DNA of 64,000 nt from Pieris napi. Lineage: Eukaryota > Arthropoda > Insecta > Lepidoptera > Pieridae. The first letter of the stretch is position 1; each line of letters begins with the position of its first letter. Position numbers and translations under genes: made by a program. The stretch covers positions 9,935,001 to 9,999,000 of the forward strand of contig NC_062240.1 of assembly GCF_905475465.1 (NCBI RefSeq), read 5' to 3'. The notes under the pieces are model-generated. The model saw nothing but the letters and a program-made list of their open reading frames with translations. It had not been told where the DNA came from and searched no databases. Shown piece after piece: positions 56,328 to 64,000 of the stretch.

Positions 56328-57189
56328 TATAGTCCTTTTCATGAAAGAAGTCCCCCAGACGCGGCGCTGCAATCGCATAACGTAATGTTGCCATTAATGA
56401 GTAAAAAATTTACCTATTTTATTTAATAATAATAATAGCAGATGTAATTTATCAAATAATATTATTTTCTGCATACTTCGATGAAACAATATTTCTGTTA
56501 TGTAAAAAGTATATTTTCATTTACTTATATTAGCGATGTTCTACCTACTTACAGGGAAAAGATGAGAAAATAGGGTAAAGAAAAGCAATACAATTTTTTA
56601 TTCAGAGTTTTATTGCATAATTGTTGGTTTACAATTTTTTTCGAAGTACACGCTGCTATTATACCTTCGTTTATAATTCTTGTTACAGTTTTCTCTGACA
56701 CACCTGCAATTGAATTATGAACAATTAAAAATAATAGTAACTTTAAGTTTATAATGCTTATGTAATATGTATATGTTTTAATTTCAGTTACCTAGTTTCA
56801 TCACGTTATGTATTTATTCAATTTTGTCGCCAAAACGAATTTATATCATAAAAGTCCCATCAATACAGCAAAAAATTATTAAATGGCAACTCTAAAAAGT
56901 ACCCGTTATGGCGCCAACTCTCTTCCGAACATTGTTTAGTGGTATTAAAACACCTTGATTCTTATGTTCCGCTTCACAGAACTCTTTCACCTTTAATATC
57001 ATTTCTCGAGCCGAACATTTTACAACTTTTGGCATTGTAATCAATCTTTAAAATGCACTAAGCTAGTTAAAAATTCACAAAAATCTACCACAACAAACGA
57101 ACTTCATAACATCGACGAATGACAACATTGCCGACCTGTCAAATTTAGTTCCAAAAATCGCCGCGGGACTTCTTTCATGAAAAGCACTA
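56328..57189. mobile_element. TIR element carrying a spliced transposase DNA-binding remnant
   Basis: The left end TATAGTCCTTTTCATGAAAG and the inverted right end CTTTCATGAAAAGCACTATA match except for one base. A flanking TA is consistent with Tc1/mariner-type insertion. The 862-bp body holds the minus-strand coding remnant annotated separately. It is too short for a catalytic domain. Confidence 0.75.
56590..57035 (-). pseudogene. Two-exon N-terminal HTH remnant of a Tc1-like transposase
   Basis: Exon 57035-56903 reads MPKVVKCSAREMILKVKEFC, later IPLNNVRKRVGAIT, and ends in phase 1 at GTACTT. Exon 56703 on (acceptor AATTGCAG) continues GVSEKTVTRIINEG. The junction rebuilds the GVSEKT helix-turn-helix found in many arthropod transposon proteins of this type. 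The frame then runs into probable UTR before a stop near 56545. No catalytic domain is present. Confidence 0.62.
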
Positions 57190-59787
57190 TACTAAGTTCA
57201 AGTTTGACAACGTCAAATATTTTTTGACGTTTCATGATGTTTTGTCAAACATCAAATTTGGTACATTTTCCATCATCACTCATCAGTCGTCAGTCAGTGT
57301 AATTTCTTGTTTTATAAAAGCTAGTACTTTTTGAATTTCAAAAAATAACTCGCTATTTAAATGTATTCTCAATATTCTTAAAAAAACTTAAATGTTTAAA
57401 TATTTTGTAGGAAAATATAAGTTACTTCGTTAATTATACAATGTTTAGTGATACTAAAAGTTGTATTTTAATTAAATAGGACTAAAACTTGGGAAGCTTA
57501 CTGTAAAAAGAAAAAGTTAAGAAGTATATATTAAAGAAGGTATGTACCATCACTGTCACGTAATTTCAATCTCAATAAAAATAATTTTAAACGAAGTTAC
57601 AATTTTACACCATAAAATATGAAAATTCAATTTTACGGCTGAGTGATAATTTGTTGATTGCTTTCATATATAAACATAGTAGATTTTTCAAACACCAATA
57701 AAAAGTAACTTGAAAAAAATTTATTTTAAAAATTATCATGTTGTCCTCCTTAGCCATAGTATTTTGTATGAAATCTGTCACATTAACGAACCATTAATAA
57801 CAACTAAAATTAGAACACAATCACATATTTAAATATATCTTATTGCCATTATTTGTTTTAAATTGAATATGGTATATGGTCTAGAAAGGTATTTTATATA
57901 ATTTATAATATTATGCTTAGTGTAGTTGTCCTTATACAAGATGTAGACTTATACAAATACTGTGCCAATCCTCTGGATTATATTTGTATCCTCCTCTACT
58001 GAAGTTTTTCATATTCTATCTATAATCAGTTACTCTCTACGCATTGCTTGCCTTATTCTCAAGCACTTAATTACAACATAAAAATATTTTTTACTCTTTG
58101 CAAGTGAAGGTTCAATAATGAATTGAAACTAAATATATCATCAACTCATTCAAGAGACGGGTAAATTACATTAAAAAACATTTCTTGTATTGATGTTGCA
58201 ATAAAGACTGGTAATGAGTTAAAACACCTGTGTAATGAAAAAACAAGTTTTTTAGGTTTTAAAGTATTGTTTTTTAATGTCATTTCTTAAACACTATTCA
58301 TCCTAATTATCCTATAATTCCGTTTGTCAATATTTTAATTAAAAAAGGAATAAACATAATGTTTTATTATGATAGAAGTATTGGTATTTGATTTCTTATA
58401 TATTACACATATTTCTGTAAATAAAGAAATACCTGGACAATTGGCACAAAATATTTAATTAGTGAGTTAGATAGCTGAATGTGATTTGATTCCAGAGTGT
58501 TTTGTTATTGATAAAGTCTTCATATTATGTTATTTGAAGCTGCCTCTATGGCTTAATTGCTTACTGGGTTTGATTTCTAGAGAAACTAATTAGAACAAAC
58601 TAATTCAACAAACCAAAATCAGCTATTTGATCTATGTCCCAATACATTATACACTGATAATTCTTCAGCTAGAAGATCGGCCACCTACACTGAAAATTGT
58701 TCTGTACATAATTTTATGTAACCAAACTAAGCTATAGTAAAAATGGAAAAGAATAGAATAATATCTCATATTTTATTTTCATTTCAACTCAATTTTTCAT
58801 TTGACTAGCTGTTAGATGGTTCATTAGTTAAATTTTTAATAATATTTCGGTATTGTTGTCAGCGCAACAGTGTGCAATGTATGAATTGAATTGAAATTAG
58901 TTTCCTTCTATAGACGCGACTTCTGCTTTCATTCGGTATTGGTTATTTTTATTATTGTAATGACTCTGACGTAATAAATATATCAATAAAAACTTTATTT
59001 AAATACATAACTGTTACGGCCTTGCGAAGAAATCCTACCTTCAAGTAATAGGCTGGCCTACAATTGTAATTCATGAATGTTTTTTGTGTGGAATATTTGC
59101 GTGACTTTTCATAATCCTGTAATTGAGATTTTCCATGATTCATGTAATTTGATTGTTAACTTTACGGTTCGTTACGCCATACTAGTCAAATGGACAAGGA
59201 TCTTGAATAGCTTCCAAACCTTTCAGTATTTCTTTACCTACTATTTGTTATGATTTGAAAATTTCATGAGTTTGTAACAAACGGCACGGCTAGGCCCGTT
59301 TACCTTACGATTAGATCGAAGATCTGTTAAAAAATATTAAATATGTAGTTAATTTTGAAGAAAGAAAATTCTTCAAAATTAACTATATACACACTAAAAA
59401 TAATGCACTTATGAGATGGTTGTACCAAAAGAACTAAATTTCTATGTGCGTAATGTTATTTATAAGCATACAGCTTGAAGCGGCACCTTATCTTATACCT
59501 AAAAATCGTGTGCCAGGTACATGAAACTGTTAACTTTCTTGCCTATAAAAGAACTATAAATGATCAAGACACTTTGGTCCACTTTGGACCAAAGTGTAAA
59601 GGTCACTGAATTCATATCGTATATATCGAGAATCAAATCAAAGAATTTATCCCCGGAAATTATCAGAATACTGTTTATATGTAGGTCAGTTTTAGTATCT
59701 AACATTTACATAGGTGATTTCATTAGTAATAAAATTAAAGCGTTATTTGCAATCATTCTCTCACCGCATTTAATTACAGGTGATGTG
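57190..59787. other. Upstream region of the SLC26-like gene
   Basis: AT-rich, with no coding sequence recognised before the acceptor at 59779. It probably contains the 5' UTR exon and promoter. An inverted repeat (AGTTAATTTTGAAG / CTTCAAAATTAACT) lies at about 59347-59390. Confidence 0.45.
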
Positions 59788-59988
59788 ATGGCGTCTCCGT
59801 CCAAGCATAGAATGAAGAGGCAATCATGGTATATTCGGCTTATGCACAAGAGATTGCCTATCACGAAATGGCTGCCCGAATATAATTCCCAGAAAGCCCT
59901 GGCCGACATTATTGCCGGTATTACAGTGGGACTAACAGTAATTCCACAGGCTCTAGCTTATGCGACGCTGGCTGGATTACCACCTCAG
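59788..59988 (+). CDS. SLC26-like gene, first coding exon
   Basis: 67 codons from MASPSKHRMK to LAGLPPQ. The CAG/GTAATT donor leaves phase 0. Confidence 0.88.
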
Positions 59989-62900
59989 GTAATTTGAATC
60001 TTTATCTTTTATGCGAAATTTTGTTTCAGCTCTATTTGGTTTAAAATATTTTTTTTTCTTTAAACGCAATTTTGATAATTTTATTAAATTCTAGTACTTT
60101 CATATCTATGTGCAAAGATTCATTTTGTTTATTTAAGGTAAATTGGTTTTTTCTATCGTTTACATAGTACTGTACTTTATTAATCAAATTCTGTTACCTC
60201 ACTTCTATGTTCAATTGTATTTACAACTAATCAGTTGTAACATTTTGTACTGAAAGCTACGTTCTATATTTTACGATTGTATATTCTATATAATGTATGT
60301 CTAAAAAGTATTAGGCTTATGTGGGTACTTTGACACGAGTACCCACATATTTCAAATGTCAGACAACTTTTCTTAATAATAAACTGTAAAAACAAAAACT
60401 AGCAGTAGTAATGCGGTTGTATCATTTTAATTCCTGTCGAACAGGTTTACAAAAATGTCGACATGTCTCTCAGGATTCAAGAATTTGATAACAAATAGAA
60501 AATTATAATGTTCAAAACATTAGAACGGCTTTTGCAAAACAAGCATGTATTCAAATGCCACGGCCTCGACTACTATGCCACTATTGAGTTGTTATATGTC
60601 GCTTCCTTTGCCTAATGCAGTTTTAGGTTTTATATCGACATATTTAAGAAATATGATAATGAGGCTAATAGTATTTCAAAATCGAAACTTGATTGTTTTT
60701 TGTTTGTATCCGCAAAACTACTAAACATTTGTAAAAGCTTGAAGATTTCGTCTACGTAGTTTGTTAATAGCAGTGTTAGCCTAGGGGCTTCAGTGTCCGA
60801 TTGTCATCCCTGAGGTCGTAGGTTCGATCCCTGGCTTTGCACCAATGGATTTTCTTTGTATGTGCGCATTTAACATTCGCTCGAACGGTGATGGAAAACA
60901 TTGTAAGGAAACCGGCTTGTCTTAGACCCAAAAAGTCGACGACGTGTGACGCACAGGATTCTGATTATCTACTTACCTATTAGATTGCCAAATGATCATG
61001 AAACAGATACAGAATGAGGCCCAGACCTAAAAAGATTATAGCGCCACAAACTTATTTATTTATTTTAGTTGTAGTTAGTAATCCTTTATTTCTTAACCCG
61101 CTTGCTGATGTTTTCAATGACGAAAGGTGCTAATTGTAATATCGAGACTTTCAAATACCTATGTTTTGATATGCGGTTGGCATTTCGTCCTAAGTCTCGT
61201 TTCTGAATCTAACCCTTAGTGCTAAGTGACTTGGGGATGTCAAAACGTATTGGCTTTCAACGGGAGTCATAGTTCGAGTGTTTGAATCTCCCCTTAACTC
61301 TCCACTCCAAACCTTATTGAAGGCTTTCATTAATTGAGCAACTTGTTTCAGTATGGCCTCTATTCATCGTTTGTGGGTTGCTTCATGTATATTGTGTTCG
61401 GTTCCTGCAAAGATATAACCCTGGGACCAACTGCATTACTTGCGCTAATGACGTATGAACAGATACAAGGTCGCAACTTCGATTATGCCGTCCTACTGTG
61501 CTTCCTTACTGGCATTGTACAACTCATCATGGGATTATTACATCTAGGTAATATATCAAAATGTATTAAAACCTTTTTTGTGAGAATCCATTTTGAATTT
61601 TCTCGAATAAAGAAAAATTAGACATAGTAAAACTAATTTGTCATTCATTAATCTTAAAGATGTTGAGATAGATGGCCTCATATTTATTATATATTACTTG
61701 TATATTGTATTATTGTATTTTTGGGGCTTTATAATTGTGGCTCATTGGACACGCAATTTAATTTGTTTTGAATCACCTAGTTTTCATTTTGTTGGAGGCA
61801 AATAATGTATTATAATATAGAACTTATAACAAGGACATTAGCGCGACAGTTTAATTCATGGATATATCAAATGATATGGTATTGAAACCCAATTCACCCG
61901 CGGTCATATACTGCTGCTACCGCTGGGACTTAGTACCTTCCTTGTAGCTTTGAATACATTTTAATTCAATGTGATTTATACACATTAAAAACAATATTCT
62001 TTATATACTCTTATTACATAAAACTACCAACGTCCTGCGTAATTCAGCCCGCAATATATTTGTTCGAAATAAACTAAATTGCGTTATAACTGTGTAAAAA
62101 CGATTGAAAATGTCGTGTCGTATACATACGACATACGGCTGTTCAAATAAGAATTATCGTGAATCGACACAGTAAACTTAAATTGTAGTTATGGTTCATC
62201 GAGGAATTTTAATTGCCTTAATTAGTTCTTATCGGAAGCAAACGTTCACTAGAACATTGATAGGGAAATTAATATTAACATATAGTTCGCATTTATCGTA
62301 TGTGTTTGATACTGTCACACTATAATCGCAAATAAACTAAAAAAAAATTAATTCAAAAAATAATTCAATTTAATTATTGTTAACTAGCTTCGTATCTAGC
62401 CCGAGAACTTCGTTTTGCTATAATATGTTTTTTTACTTAGCTACGTAACAGCATATGGACCATTTTGCTATGCTTTGCTATAGGGACTGTTCGCTTTTTC
62501 GGAATAAAAACTTAAGAACTAAATAAAACTATTTTTTCCAATTTCTTTTATATATATTTATAATCGATTTGGTCCAGCCGTCGAGTTTTGCGCTTTTTAA
62601 GTACATGTTAACTTTCGATTAATTTAATAAAACATGACTAATTTTAAATACTTTCTTTTACCGTGGTTTCACCTGCCTTTATTTGATGGTCGGAGACATC
62701 CATTGTTTTGCTGAAGTTCCATTGTTTGATATCGCAAATAAATTAATTTTTAATCTGAGCATCGCCATGTAACAGGGTTAGGAATGGTAGTGGAAGAATA
62801 TATGCGGTTTACATATAAGTAGTAAGACCACAAAAGCGATGGGCTGACGCTATCGTCAGAAGGACGGAAAAACTAACACCCATTTCATTTGTAAATTTTA

Positions 62901-63879
62901 AGTATGGAATTAAAGTGGCTTTATTATTATTATTACATATAGATAGATAGTTACTATTAGATTGTTAAAGTAAATTATGCTCAAGTAAAATGTATGTTGT
63001 GATAATAATAACCGAATATCAAACACAAGCATTCAATACATTAACAAAGAGACGTTGATTATTATATAACTCCTTCCAACGAAAGTGTTTTTCATTATAA
63101 TATTCGTATATGTATTTTTGTTTAAAGCCTTGAAAAATCAGAATTACTTAAACTATATAACGTCATGGTATTTACAATTTTATAGTGAATGAAGATATAT
63201 AATGTTGCTTTCTACTCGTCGTAAAAAATTCAGAGAGTAATTCCTATTTCACAAATTACCTCTACATATTTATAATCTTCTGACACACTTGGTGGCACGA
63301 GAAAACCAGGTAGACCGGTGGTGTGATGGATTTGTCAAGGACCTCAAAGCAAGCCCGTGATAGATTGCAATCACGAAAGATTCTTACGGAGGCTAACGTC
63401 CATAAGGGACTGTACAGTTATTGTTGTTTTCTCTAAATTCCAGTTGATTCTGTGCCTTTCCACTCGAAATTATTTCGATGGGAATCGCATCGTACAACAA
63501 GCTCCTATTCCCCGCTTATTCTCGCAGATAAATAGTTATTTGTGAAGCGCGAATATACTGTGATTTTAAAATGTACTCAGAAAATATGATAGCAAAAAGT
63601 TTTTTGGTAATTTTATAAAAATCACTTAATTTTATAACATTTTAGTTAAAATTTGGCCATTTATCCATTTCTATCATACTTATTTTTTATTAAATAACAA
63701 GATAAGTAAGAACTTACTAAAAGTTGTTATTGTTAACAGGTGTTTTAATAGATTTCATCTCTGTGCCCGTAACGGTTGGTTTCACATCGGCGACTTCAGT
63801 AATAATAGCCGTGTCACAACTCAAGGGCTTGTTAGGTCTACAGTTCAAGTCCAGAGGATTCATAGATACGGTTAAGAAG
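59788..63879 (+). CDS. SLC26-family anion transporter (prestin/sulfate permease type), first three coding exons
   Basis: SLC26 proteins are plasma-membrane exchangers or channels for sulfate, chloride, bicarbonate and related anions. Coding exons 59788-59988, 61352-61547 and 63740-63879 join in phases 0 and 1, with clean GT/AG sites, into about 179 residues. Visible hallmarks are the N-terminal PITKWLPEY, the first membrane helices (DIIAGITVGLTVIPQALAYA), the family signature region PPQYGLYSSFVGCFMYIVFG, LGPTALLALMTYEQ, and LIDFISVPVTVGFTSATSVI with SQLKGLLGL. The start at 59788 lies 8 bases after a good acceptor (ATTACAG), so an untranslated exon upstream is likely. The last exon ends at a donor in phase 0. 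The remaining membrane helices and the STAS domain lie beyond the window. Confidence 0.93.
60771..61066 (+). mobile_element. tRNA-derived SINE in SLC26 intron 1
   Basis: An A-box-like TAGCCTAGGGG near 60777 and a B-box GGTTCGATCC at 60821-60830 mark a polymerase III promoter. The body (CCGGCTTGTCTTAGACCCAA, AAAGTCGACG) matches the SINE at 33007, and the tail is TTTATTTATTTA-like. Confidence 0.82.
61352..61547 (+). CDS. SLC26-like gene, second coding exon
   Basis: The acceptor is CTTGTTTCAG and the donor GTAATA, phase 1. It begins YGLYSSFVGC and ends MGLLHL plus one base. It holds most of the SLC26 signature. Confidence 0.92.
62385..62605 (+). repeat. Dispersed repeat fragment in SLC26 intron 2
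   Basis: AACTAGCTTCGTATCTAGCC, GAACTTCGTTTTGCTATA and GATTTGGTCCAGCCGTCGAG resemble a common lepidopteran repeat starting ACTAGC and ending in a CCAGCCGT word. No coding content. Confidence 0.45.
62790..62895 (+). mobile_element. RTE-type LINE C-terminal scrap in SLC26 intron 2
   Basis: RPQKRWADAIVRRTEK resembles the RPxxRWxDDI end of RTE ORFs. The stretch is short and undecorated. Confidence 0.45.
63740..63879 (+). CDS. SLC26-like gene, third coding exon
   Basis: The acceptor is TTGTTAACAG and the donor GTATAT. It reads VLIDFISVPVTVGFTSATSV, then SQLKGLLGLQFKSRGF and DTVKK, in phase with exon 2. Confidence 0.92.
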
Positions 63880-64000
63880 GTATATATTTCAATTCAAATA
63901 GAGTCGGAGAAAATTCAATAGAGAAAACCTATAGAAAGTCAGTGAGTTGTATACGATGATAGAACTTAGGATATTGAACCCGGATATAATTATATAACTA

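Noticed and set aside
60771..60850. tRNA gene suggested by A and B boxes
   Set aside because: The boxes belong to a SINE head; no cloverleaf with paired acceptor stem could be formed by eye, and the same body occurs at 33007.
63300..63545. 62-codon ORF in SLC26 intron 2 as an additional exon
   Set aside because: Exons at 61352 and 63740 join directly in phase with the SLC26 pattern, and this ORF has no anion-transporter sequence; at most a weak LINE-like scrap.

Overview
This window looks like nuclear DNA from a moth or butterfly (Lepidoptera). It is AT-rich, has small exons separated by long introns with GT-AG (once GC-AG) junctions, and is packed with repeats of lepidopteran type: small non-autonomous Helitrons ending in CTAG, tRNA-derived SINEs, RTE- and jockey/CR1-like LINE pieces, and many MITEs. 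I see no bacterial operons, CRISPR arrays, rRNA genes or convincing stand-alone tRNA genes. The species cannot be named from the sequence alone.

Layout. (1) 1-7.4 kb: gene-poor DNA with MITEs. (2) 7379-13124, minus strand: five exons of a Beaten-path-family secreted immunoglobulin-domain protein. The exons join in frame, and an open donor shows that at least one further 3' exon was not found. (3) 13.1-20 kb: MITEs, a Helitron and a frameshifted pseudogene of a multicopy arthropod family. (4) 20-56 kb: a cluster of small secreted inhibitor-I29 genes (stand-alone cathepsin propeptide, BCPI/CTLA-2/crammer type). Four are on the plus strand (20007, 27340, 44416, 49946) and one two-domain, two-exon gene is on the minus strand (55885-55078). 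Three of the plus-strand genes sit in copies of one duplicated block (about 25.8-34.8, 42.0-47.7 and 49.7-54.6 kb). These three share the TATA box, initiator, signal peptide and an intron just after the stop codon. (5) 34794-41964: a 7.2-kb insertion between blocks 1 and 2. It consists mostly of two near-identical 3.1-kb arms in inverted orientation, and its ends match a 170-bp MITE at 6589. (6) 56.3-57.2 kb: a TIR element carrying a spliced remnant of a transposase DNA-binding domain. (7) 59788 to the window end, plus strand: the first three coding exons of an SLC26 anion transporter, which continues past the window.

How it fits together. The unique genes (Beat-like and SLC26) flank a young, expanding protease-inhibitor cluster. 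Because the blocks are paralogous, an empty site in one block dates and polarises insertions in another. This supports the 7.2-kb inverted repeat (3-bp CTG duplication), a 717-bp Harbinger-like MITE (TTA duplication) and a 2.1-kb truncated LINE as insertions present in block 1 only. All calls come from reading the sequence; no database search was run.
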